A stretch of DNA of 41,228 nt from NCBI GenBank assembly GCA_020723665.1, contig DYIL01000032.1:1-41228 (forward strand), in the 5' to 3' direction. This document shows positions 34,223 through 41,228 of the stretch, piece after piece (the stretch's first letter is position 1; every line of letters starts with the position of its first letter). Position numbers and translations under genes: made by a program. The stretch is from Methyloversatilis universalis (GTDB lineage: Bacteria; Pseudomonadota; Gammaproteobacteria; Methylococcales; Methylococcaceae). The notes under the pieces are model-generated. The model was not told the origin of the DNA. It worked only from the letters and a program-made list of their open reading frames with translations, and ran no database searches.

Positions 34223-34744
34223 ATGCACATCCACCCGCTCGAGAAAAGATGGATTTATTTGGTTCTGGCGGTCGTAGGCATCTTTCTCGCCGCCATTTTC
34301 TATACCGCTCTCGCCCGGAACATCCACCCGCCTAGTCATATCGAACCCATCGACTCCGCCAGTCTCCACCTCAGTGCCGAATTCGCCGAGGATAAACTCG
34401 GCGTTTGGACCCAGCCGGACGGCACGATCCGAGTGACTCTGGTTGCCGCCCGCTATGGGTTCTATCCCCGCGAGATCCGGCTTCCCGCCGGAACTCCGGT
34501 GACGTTCCGCATCGCCAGCGCCGACGTTCTCCACGGCGTCCACATCCCTATGACCAACATGGGCACCATGGTCGTGCCCGGCTATGTCTCCGAGATCACC
34601 ACGACCTTTCCGAAGCCTGGCGAGTATCCCATGCTTTGCAACGAATACTGTGGACTCGGGCACGATCACATGTGGAGCAAGGTGACCGTGGTGGCCAAGG
34701 AAAGCTGGCCCGAGGCGTCCGCTGCACAGCCGATAGGGAGATAA
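34223..34744 (+). CDS. cytochrome c oxidase subunit II, B-type (CuA-containing)
   Basis: A 173-residue protein with a single N-terminal transmembrane helix (about 11-31), as in ba3-type subunit II, and a periplasmic cupredoxin domain. The CuA ligands are present: H104 in DVLHGVHIP, C139, E141, C143, H147 and M150 in CNEYCGLGHDHM. It accepts electrons from cytochrome c and passes them to subunit I. It is shorter than the two-helix A-type subunit II. It stops four bases before the subunit I start. Confidence 0.95.
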   Translation: MHIHPLEKRWIYLVLAVVGIFLAAIFYTALARNIHPPSHIEPIDSASLHLSAEFAEDKLGVWTQPDGTIRVTLVAARYGFYPREIRLPAGTPVTFRIASADVLHGVHIPMTNMGTMVVPGYVSEITTTFPKPGEYPMLCNEYCGLGHDHMWSKVTVVAKESWPEASAAQPIGR

Positions 34745-34748
34745 GCGC

Positions 34749-36377
34749 ATGCTTACAATCGAAATCAGAAAGCTCGCCCTGAGCCATTTCGCGGTCGCTT
34801 TCGGGGCCTTCGGCTTGGCGGCGCTCATGGGGTTTTATCAGGTGCTGGCGCGCAGCGACCTGATTCCGGCCCTGCAGTCGCCCGGCGTGTATTTCGCGTC
34901 CGTCAGCACGCATGGGGTGTTGATGGCTTACGTGCTGACCACCTTTTTCATCATGGGGTTCGGCTACGTCACGGCCGTGTCCAGCCTGAAGACGCCGCTC
35001 TGGAATCCGAGATGGGCCTGGATCGGGTTTTGGACCAGCGCGGTCGGGACGGGATTGGCCGCACTTCCCTTGCTGCTGGGCCGTGCCTCGGTGCTCTACA
35101 CCTTTTATCCGCCGGTGCAGGCCCATGCGCTGTTCTACATCGGCGCGGCGTTACTGGTGGTGGGCTCTTGGTTCTGGGCCGTGATCATGATCGTCATGCA
35201 CGGGCAATGGAAGAAGGCCCATCCGGGCGAACCGGTCCCGCTTCCGATGTTCGCGACCACCGCCAATGCGATTCTGTGGCTCTGGACCAGTGCGGGCGTC
35301 GCCTCGGAAGTGGTGTTCCAGCTCATTCCCTGGTCCATGGGATTGAAAGATACGGTCGATCCCGGCCTCGCCAGGACACTTTTTGCCTGGACCCTGCACC
35401 CGATCGTCTATTTCTGGCTCATTCCGGCCTATATCGCGCTTTACAGCTTCGTTCCCAAGGCGGCGGGAGGCAAATTGTTCAGCGACGAGTTGGGGCGTGT
35501 CGCCTTCGTCATGCTCTTGGTGCTCAGTCTGCCGATCGGTTTTCATCACCTTTATATGGATCCCCAGCAAGGCGCCGGCTTCAAGCTGTCACACGGTACT
35601 TTGACGTTTCTGGTGGCGGTGCCGACTTTACTGACCGCCTTTACGATCACCGCCTCGGTGGAACTCGCCGGCCGTATCAACGGCGGAACCGGCCTGTTCG
35701 GCTGGATCGGTGCTCTGCCCTGGCGCAACTCCATGGTGCTTGCAGGAATCCTGGCGGCCGCCATGTTGGTCCTGGGCGGTTTCGGCGGTCTCGTCAACGC
35801 AAGCTATGCCATGAACGCCATGGTCCACAATACCGCCTGGGTGGCCGGCCATTTCCATCTCATCTTCGGCGGGACCACCGTCATCCTGTACATGGCCACG
35901 ACCTATTACCTCTGGCCCCGGCTGACCGGCAAGCCGCTTTGTTCGTCCACGCTGCCGCTCATACAGCTGTGGTCGTGGTTCTGGGGGTTCGTGATCTTGA
36001 CCACGGCCTGGCATATTCTCGGATTGCTTGGCCAGCCGCGCCGCATTTCGACCGTGACCTACCACAGTCCTCTCACCTTCGCGTGGGATCCCTACATATT
36101 GACCATGGTGGTCGGGGGAACGGTGCTGATGGTCTCGGCCGGGCTGTTCGTTTACATCCTCGCGAAATCGTACCGACAGCCGGAAACCGGTCCGATTCAG
36201 GCGGACGAAATCGAATACGCGGAACCGCTGGAGCCGGTGACGCGGGTGCACCCGCTGCTGAACGGTTTCAGCGTGTGGAATATCGCGCTCGCGGTGCTCA
36301 TGCTGGCGAACTTCGGTTATCCGATCGCCCAGTTTTTCCTGATCAAAACCTTTGGCTCGGTGGCGTGGGGGTACTGA
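34749..36377 (+). CDS. cytochrome c oxidase subunit I, B-type (ba3-like)
   Basis: A 542-residue, multi-helix heme-copper oxidase subunit. The low-spin heme ligand H55 is in STHGVLMAY, CuB ligands are H217 in TLHPIVYFW (with Y221 for the His-Tyr crosslink) and H266/H267 in GFHHLYMD, and H368 and H370 in AGHFHL bind the hemes. The HPIVYFWL segment lacks the glutamate of A-type oxidases, which marks it as B-type. It reduces oxygen to water and pumps protons. It sits between subunit II and a diheme cytochrome c that is the likely electron donor. Confidence 0.95.
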   Translation: MLTIEIRKLALSHFAVAFGAFGLAALMGFYQVLARSDLIPALQSPGVYFASVSTHGVLMAYVLTTFFIMGFGYVTAVSSLKTPLWNPRWAWIGFWTSAVGTGLAALPLLLGRASVLYTFYPPVQAHALFYIGAALLVVGSWFWAVIMIVMHGQWKKAHPGEPVPLPMFATTANAILWLWTSAGVASEVVFQLIPWSMGLKDTVDPGLARTLFAWTLHPIVYFWLIPAYIALYSFVPKAAGGKLFSDELGRVAFVMLLVLSLPIGFHHLYMDPQQGAGFKLSHGTLTFLVAVPTLLTAFTITASVELAGRINGGTGLFGWIGALPWRNSMVLAGILAAAMLVLGGFGGLVNASYAMNAMVHNTAWVAGHFHLIFGGTTVILYMATTYYLWPRLTGKPLCSSTLPLIQLWSWFWGFVILTTAWHILGLLGQPRRISTVTYHSPLTFAWDPYILTMVVGGTVLMVSAGLFVYILAKSYRQPETGPIQADEIEYAEPLEPVTRVHPLLNGFSVWNIALAVLMLANFGYPIAQFFLIKTFGSVAWGY

Positions 36378-36378
36378 C

Positions 36379-37035
36379 ATGAAAAAGGGCTATGTTCTCG
36401 CGGGGATCGTGCTCGCGGCGTCGAACGGTCCGATCGCGGCGGAGCCGTCGACTCAAGTGGCGTGGACCCCGGAAACCTTAGCGTTCGTCAGGAACGGCGA
36501 TGCCGAGAAGGGCAAGAAAATCGCGGAAAGCTGCGAAGCCTGCCATGCCGCGACGCCGGAAAACGCCGAAAGCGAATTCCCTTACCTTCAAGGACAGACG
36601 GCGACCTATCTCTACAAGCAGCTTCACGATTACAAGAGCGGCAGCCGTTCGAACGAGATCATGGTGGGCATAAGCGCCGGCCTGTCGGATCAGGACATGG
36701 CGGACGTTTCGGCGTGGTACAGCCGCCAGCCCCCACCGCCCGCAAAGAAGGCAGACGAGATTCCGGATACGATCGGAAAGCTCGTCGATCGCGGCGACGG
36801 AGCGCGTATCGTCGCGCCCTGTGCGGTCTGCCACGGTCGCGCAGGCGAAAGCCAAGTCCTCGACACGCCGGTTCTTGCCGCTCAAAAGGCCGCGTATCTC
36901 GAACAAACGATGCTGGCGTACAAATCGGAAGCGCGCCACAACGATATCTACCGGCGCATGCGCTTGATCGTGCAGCAGCTCAGCGACGAGGAGATCAAGC
37001 AATTGGCGAGATATTACGCCGGTTTGGAACGCTGA
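36379..37035 (+). CDS. diheme cytochrome c, c4-like
   Basis: A 218-residue exported protein: a signal peptide of about 21 residues (ending IAA), then two cytochrome c domains with heme sites CEACH (52-56) and CAVCH (148-152). Candidate sixth ligands are methionines such as those in SNEIMVGI and IYRRMRLI. Diheme c4-type cytochromes donate electrons to terminal oxidases, so it probably feeds the adjacent B-type oxidase. The ATG is one base after the coxA stop; an upstream in-frame ATG lies inside coxA and is unlikely. No terminator is obvious after it. Confidence 0.92.
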   Translation: MKKGYVLAGIVLAASNGPIAAEPSTQVAWTPETLAFVRNGDAEKGKKIAESCEACHAATPENAESEFPYLQGQTATYLYKQLHDYKSGSRSNEIMVGISAGLSDQDMADVSAWYSRQPPPPAKKADEIPDTIGKLVDRGDGARIVAPCAVCHGRAGESQVLDTPVLAAQKAAYLEQTMLAYKSEARHNDIYRRMRLIVQQLSDEEIKQLARYYAGLER

Positions 37036-37267
37036 ACGATTTTTTCCTTCATCTGTTCGCGTAAGCGGAATCAGTGCCGGTCAAAGATCGGAACGAGCGA
37101 AGCGTTTCCGGCGATCCCCTCCGGGTACGTGGACCACGCCTATCGGTCTGCGGCCGGCGCAACCCGCATTTTCCGGCCGGGAACGGCTTCGCCTCTTCGG
37201 TGAAGCTCAGGACCGGCCCTTCAACTCGGCTCAGGACAAAGTGAGCCCGGCCTGCGGTACACATCCG
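37036..37267. other. intergenic region after the oxidase operon
   Basis: No gene is supported. It contains repeat-like GGACCGGCCCTTCAACTCGG and GCTCAGGACAAAGTGAGC, related to the inner parts of the neighbouring MITE-like element, so it is probably decayed repeat sequence. Confidence 0.4.
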
Positions 37268-37408
37268 TTAAGGAAGCTCTGAATAAGTCCTTCGACAGGC
37301 CTGTCCTGAGCTTGTCGAAGGGTTCAGTACGAACGGTAGGGTATTGATTCCGTTCGCGGTGAGCTTGACGAATCACGAACGGAATCCACTTGCTCAGAGC
37401 GTCCTTAA
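37268..37408. repeat. MITE-like repeat, copy C
   Basis: TTAAGGAAGCTCTGAATAAG on the left and CTTGCTCAGAGCGTCCTTAA on the right are imperfect inverted ends of a 141-base element. The interior has the stem CCTTCGACAGG/CCTGTCCTGAGCTTGTCGAAGG and ACGAACGG repeats. Its right 30 bases match copy A in reverse complement. Confidence 0.8.
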
Positions 37409-37409
37409 C

Positions 37410-37506
37410 AGGCTGTTGAAAAATTCGATGCTCCTACCATAGGTAGTGGGCAACGACGAAACTGTTAACCTACATGTCGTATGCAGAATGCGTTTTTCAA
37501 CACCCT
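37410..37506. repeat. 97-bp element with GGCTGTTGAAAAA ends
   Basis: AGGCTGTTGAAAAA on the left and TTTTTCAACACCCT on the right are inverted repeats differing at one position. There is no coding capacity. The ends resemble terminal repeats of small non-autonomous insertion elements. It abuts the MITE-like copy C one base away. Confidence 0.65.
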
Positions 37507-37516
37507 CTTAACGCGG

Positions 37517-37817
37517 CTAATGCGCCTTCGTGCCCTCGGGTTTTACTGTGCCTTCCGGTGTGACTTCCACGATCGGCAGGGGCGTGTCTTTGCCGTGAGG
37601 CGGGAGACTGATCCATTCGATTTTTGGCTGATCTCCGGTCAAGGTTCGCAAGATCGACGCCGCCCAGCGCCAGATTGTGGCAACTGTTGCAGCTGATCAG
37701 TCAGCTCCTCGAAAGGCGAGGATCGAAGTAGAGCATCTTGCCCAATTCGATCTTTTCCGGCGTCAGGACCGCACCTCGTATGGAAGGATGCTCCGTGGGG
37801 ATGCCCCTTTCTTTCAT
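37517..37817 (-). pseudogene. MauG/CcpA-type cytochrome c peroxidase, internally deleted
   Basis: Leftward from ATG 37817 (overlapping the trmH stop as ATGA) the product reads PTEHPSIRGAVLTPEKIELG and KMLYFDPRLSRS, then hits TGA where the family has glycine, and continues LISCNSCHNLALGG, the first heme site of diheme peroxidases. The next bases shift into a frame reading SILRTLTGDQPKIEWISLPP and ending VEVTPEGTVKPEGTKAH, which looks like a peroxidase C-terminus. The region between, about 200 residues with the second heme site, is missing, as is the signal peptide. The gene is dead. It shares the internal-deletion pattern of the arsS relic at 3730-4294. Confidence 0.78.
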
Positions 37818-38638
37818 CGGGCGTGTTTTCGGGGTACCGCGCGCTTCGGCTTTTCCTTCGCGGGAGTCAGGCGACGCACAGGCCTGGCCGCCTCGGGTCG
37901 CGGCCGCAAAGCGTACGCCAGGATGGCCGCGGTCGCCGACACGTTGAGGGATTGTACCTGGCCGGAACCCGGCAGGGTAACGATCGTTTCGCAAGCCGCG
38001 AGCGTCGCGGCCGGGAGCCCTTCTTCTTCGTTGCCGAGGACCAGGGCGACGGGGCGCGGGTCCTGCGTGAGCGTTTCCAGCGGAACACCGCACCCCAAAG
38101 CCGTGCCTACGACGCGATAGTCGCGTCTCAGGCGCCGCAACGCGTCGGGCAAGGATGTGGCCTTAAGGACTTGCAGATAGTCGAGTCCGCCCTCGGCGAC
38201 GCGATAAGCCGAGTCGGACAGCCCCGCCTGGGCCGGATGATCGGATATCACCAAATACTTAAATCCGAAAAAAGCCAGAGTGCGGGCAATGGCGCCGAGG
38301 TTGTGAGAATTGCTGACCCCGTCCAGGATGAACAGAGCCCGTCCGCTCCGGGCCCAACGATGGGCTTCCGCAAGATCGAAAGATCGTATGGGCTGCGGCT
38401 CGGCCACCGCGACAATGCCGCCGTGCAACACGGTGCCGGCGATGCGCGCCAGCTCTTCGGTGTCGACCATGCGGTAGGGACGACGGACCCGCGCCATATA
38501 GGCGCAGAACTCGCCGACCAGGGGCACCATGCGGTCCTCGTAAAAAAACCGCAGAACCCGGTCGGGATCGCGCTGAAACAAGGCAGTGACGGAGGGTAGT
38601 CCGGCGATTCGAATCGTACGCTCGGGCGGATGGGCCAT
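37814..38638 (-). CDS. TrmH/SpoU family RNA 2'-O-methyltransferase
   Basis: A 274-residue SPOUT methyltransferase. Motif 1 is GVSNSHNLGAIARTLAFFG, motif 2 ALVLGNEEEGLP and motif 3 LPGSGQVQSLNVSATAAILAY, preceded by an N-terminal substrate-binding domain (VTALFQRDPDRVLRFFYED). It methylates ribose 2'-OH in tRNA or rRNA; the YfiF-like N-terminus is closest, and the target is unknown. I chose the ATG at 38638 because it starts the family domain; ATG 38758 would add 40 basic residues. The C-terminal tail is rich in Lys, Arg and Pro. Confidence 0.85.
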   Translation of the reverse strand: MAHPPERTIRIAGLPSVTALFQRDPDRVLRFFYEDRMVPLVGEFCAYMARVRRPYRMVDTEELARIAGTVLHGGIVAVAEPQPIRSFDLAEAHRWARSGRALFILDGVSNSHNLGAIARTLAFFGFKYLVISDHPAQAGLSDSAYRVAEGGLDYLQVLKATSLPDALRRLRRDYRVVGTALGCGVPLETLTQDPRPVALVLGNEEEGLPAATLAACETIVTLPGSGQVQSLNVSATAAILAYALRPRPEAARPVRRLTPAKEKPKRAVPRKHAR

Positions 38639-38961
38639 CGGTTTCTCTTGCGGAGAGCGTCTTGACGTGCGTGCTTGACGGGCCGAGCGGTCCGAAGGAC
38701 GTGGCGTTTTCGGTTTGGACACGGAAGGAATTGCATAGTAGTTTCTACGGTTTTCCATTCTACCCATTCCGAATCGTCCAAGGCGAACCGAGATCCGGTT
38801 TGATGCTTCTGCCGCAGCGTTGGCATCGTTCCCGATTTCGTGTCCCTGTCGCCTGCGGTAATCATCAACCGTATCGCTGTCGCTCCGCCGATACGGATTG
38901 CGTAACCTTGTCGGGCTACATACACTGAATTCGCCTGTCATAACAAGAACAACCCGTTGAA
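38639..38961. other. divergent intergenic region between trmH-like gene and hsdR relic
   Basis: The open frame of the trmH-like gene continues through this stretch, so part of it may be translated if an upstream start (38758 or 38941) is used; the encoded residues are basic and low in complexity. I see no other gene, repeat or clear promoter. Confidence 0.45.
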
Positions 38962-41142
38962 ATGTCCCGCGAAACCGATGCCCGCATGATGACTGACCAG
39001 CTTCTGAAAGACGCCGGCTGGGACCTTTTCGACAAGTGGCAAGTTTCCAGCGAGGAACCCACGGCAGACGGCCGTGCGGATTATCTCCTCAAGGACACGC
39101 TGATACGCCCTCTGGCGATTATCGAAGCGAAGCGCTTTTCCATCGATCCCTACGGCGCGAAGGGGCAGGCGCGCGCCTATGGGGAAAAGCTCGGGCTCCG
39201 TTCGTCATTCTCTCCAACGGCCGCGAGCATTATTTGTGGGATTACGGCGACGGTGACGCGCGACCGGTGTTGGGGCTGCCCACCCGCGTCGACTTGCAGA
39301 CCCGCGCCAATCTCAAGGCACATCGCAAGGGCAGTCCGCAAGAAGCACTTTCCGTCCTCCCTTATCCCGAAACTTTCTTTTTCCGCAGCGAGCGGGTCGA
39401 AGCGCGGCCTTATCAGCTCGAGTGCTTGCGCGAGGCGGACGAAGCTTTGATTGCAGGTCGCCGGCGCATGCTGTTCGAGATGGCGACGGGCACCGGCAAG
39501 ACGCTGACCATTGCCATGCTGAAGAAGCGCTGGTTTCAGGCTGCGGTGATTTCCCGCATGCTATTCCTCGCAGACCGCATCGAACTGGCGAAGCAGGCCA
39601 AGGAAACCTTCGACGATTACCTGAAGGATGGGCCTTCGGCCCTGCTGTTCGGCGGCGAGCGCAGTCTGGAGGGCCAAATCGTCGTGGGGACGCTGGATAC
39701 CATCGCCGGCCAACTGGGATCGAACGGCTTCGGTCATGCCTATTTCGACTTGGTGGTGACCGACGAATGCCACGGCTCCATTTTACAACACCCACCGTGC
39801 GACTTTGGGCCACTTCGACGCCGTGCCTATCGGCCTTACCGCCACGCCCAGCCCCGGCGAACTGCGTTGGATCAACGAACACGGGCGGCAGCGGGTGGGC
39901 AATACCTATATGTATTTCGATTGTTGGGACAGTGCCGCCGAGCGGGGAAAGCCGACTTTTTCCTACACAATTTAGCAAGGCATACGGGACGGCTATCTGG
40001 TCCCCTATAAGATTTACGTGGCAGAGACTCAGCTTTCTACCGAGGGCACGACCTGAAACGAGGAAGAAATCGCCGCCAGCGACTGGGGCCGGGCCGGCGG
40101 GCGGAGTCGGAAGACCGGCTCGAGCCGATTCTGGAAGAGTTTTTTGCGGTCGAGGGTAAACGCTATGCCGAGCGTCCCCGCAAAACCATCGTCTTTGCCG
40201 TGATCGATGAGCAGGCCGATTTGCTGGTGCGGCTCATCAACCGTCTGCTGCCCCATGAGCTTTGCTTGCAGATCGCCGCGGATCTCAACGTCTCTCCGGG
40301 GCACGTGCGCGAGAGCTTCGCGGCCAAAATCACGACCTATGCCAACAATGGGGATCCCAAGCCGGTCATCGACCGTTTCAAGTACGATCTGCTCCCCTAT
40401 ATCGCCGTGTCGGTGGATATGCTCGACACCGGCTACGACCACGAGGGACTGGAAACTTTGGTGATGCTGCGCCCGACGGTTTCCGCCATGAAGTATGCCC
40501 AGATGCGGGGCCGCGGCAGCCGGCTTTGCCCGAAGATCGGCAAGACCGAGTTCTGGATTTACGACTTCGTGGGCAATGTCGCCCGCTTTAAACGACGCGA
40601 GCGTGGATTACCGCAATCCGCGCGAGGCTCGGGAAGGCGGCGGAGGGAAGCATTCGGGAGCCGGGCGGTAGCGGCGAATGGGTGGTCATTCCCGAAGGCC
40701 AGAAGGAAGACGCCATCACCCGGCGCGAAACCGTCATCGTCGGCCCCGAAGGACTGGCGATGGATCGCGTGCGTACCGGGAAGACTGGACGGCCCGGGTC
40801 GCCGAGCTTCATGAGACCGACCCGGTCGTGCGAAGAATCTTTGCCGGGGAGCCGGTTACGGAAGAGGAATGGGAAGAACTGGTGCGCCGGCTCGATGCGC
40901 CGCGCACCTTCTTTACCGAGGCGTCCCTGCGTAAAGCCTTCGAACAGCCCACCGGTTCGCTTTCGGATTTCATCCGTGCCGCCTTGGGCGCACACCGCAT
41001 CCCGACCCGCGAGGAACGCATCTCTAAGGTTTTCGATACCTGGGTAGCGGAGTACTCCGCGAGCCTATGGCCGGAACAGGCCACGATGCTGCGGTTGTTG
41101 AAACAGAGGGTGCTCGCCGGCGATGAAGTCGGTTGGCAATAG
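38962..41142 (+). pseudogene. type I restriction R subunit (EcoEI-type HsdR/DEAD helicase), decayed
   Basis: An R-subunit-like gene broken into at least five frames. Segments in order: nuclease-domain start (DQLLKDAGWD, LAIIEAKRFS) to about 39193, where a base is lost in a G-run; helicase core with Walker A MATGTGKT and VTDECHGSI to about 39781, where a T is gained; then LGHFDAVPIGLTATPSPGELR with TAG at 39973 and TGA at 40054 in that frame; further shifts near 40095, 40590 and 40790; finally MRGRGSRLC and an EcoEI_R-type C-terminus (FIRAALGAHRIPTREERISK). No hsdM or hsdS is adjacent. The two substitutions to stops show real decay and not just sequencing error. Confidence 0.85.
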
Positions 41143-41172
41143 TGGACGCCAAAGATTAAGCCGCCTGCTGAT

Positions 41173-41228
41173 TTAGAACTGTTGGGCGTAGGCCGCCGGC
41201 GCTAGATAACCCAGTCGGGCCTGGCGCC
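41173..41228 (-). mobile_element. 3' end of an IS3-family transposase (OrfB), cut by the window edge
   Basis: Reading leftwards from the window end, the sequence gives RQARLGYLAPAAYAQQF and a stop, the usual C-terminus of IS3-family OrfB transposases (compare LGYLTPAEF). The adjoining TGGACGCCAAAGATTAAGCC at 41144-41163 probably contains the element's terminal repeat, directly after the hsdR relic. The rest of the element lies outside the window. Confidence 0.75.

Overview
The window looks like the chromosome of a high-GC gammaproteobacterium. The gene order yqgE-ruvX-pyrR-pyrB-pyrX, the block ftsE-ftsX-rpoH, the gshB/tonB pair beside rpmB-rpmG, and a B-type cytochrome oxidase with a c4-like cytochrome fit gammaproteobacteria such as Methylococcales methanotrophs or pseudomonad relatives. 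That placement is inferred from gene content; no 16S rRNA or methane-oxidation gene is present to confirm it.

Positions 1-16.6 kb are mostly housekeeping. A PmtA-like phospholipid methyltransferase faces rpoH across a shared bidirectional terminator. rpoH carries a perfect CIRCE operator (the HrcA site) in its leader, so two heat-shock regulators appear wired together. ftsX and ftsE follow, then an arsS-like gene that has lost its radical-SAM core by internal deletion, a periplasmic Cu/Zn superoxide dismutase, and the pyrimidine operon with a non-catalytic dihydroorotase partner. From 8.9 to 13.8 kb lies a leftward seven-gene cluster: TPR protein, pseudo-receiver protein, Ras-like GTPase, roadblock-like protein, roadblock protein, PAS protein and a cytoplasmic PhnD-like binding protein. 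It resembles an MglA/MglB-type polarity or signalling module with unusual input domains and is the best candidate here for a little-described system. tonB, gshB, rpmB and rpmG complete this part.

Positions 16.8-32.7 kb are accessory. After an acetyl-xylan-esterase-like hydrolase comes a defence island, all on the minus strand: a complete type III restriction-modification system with a DUF4160/DUF2442 gene pair inside the operon; a type I Wadjet system (jetA, jetB, jetC, jetD) in which jetC and jetD are separated by REP palindromes and a duplicated relic of the jetD start; and a two-gene AlbA_2/Schlafen-like plus ParA-like module. Palindromes and a short element with perfect 18-bp terminal inverted repeats sit between the restriction and Wadjet operons.

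Positions 32.9-41.2 kb hold a secreted RNase T2, a four-gene respiratory operon (small subunit, CoxB, B-type CoxA, diheme cytochrome c), a second gene reduced by internal deletion (MauG/CcpA-like peroxidase), a TrmH-family RNA methyltransferase, a decayed type I restriction R subunit and the edge of an IS3-family element. Three copies of a MITE-like repeat with ends resembling TTAAGGAAGCTCTGA are dispersed at about 14.0, 33.7 and 37.3 kb. No tRNA, rRNA or CRISPR array was recognised.
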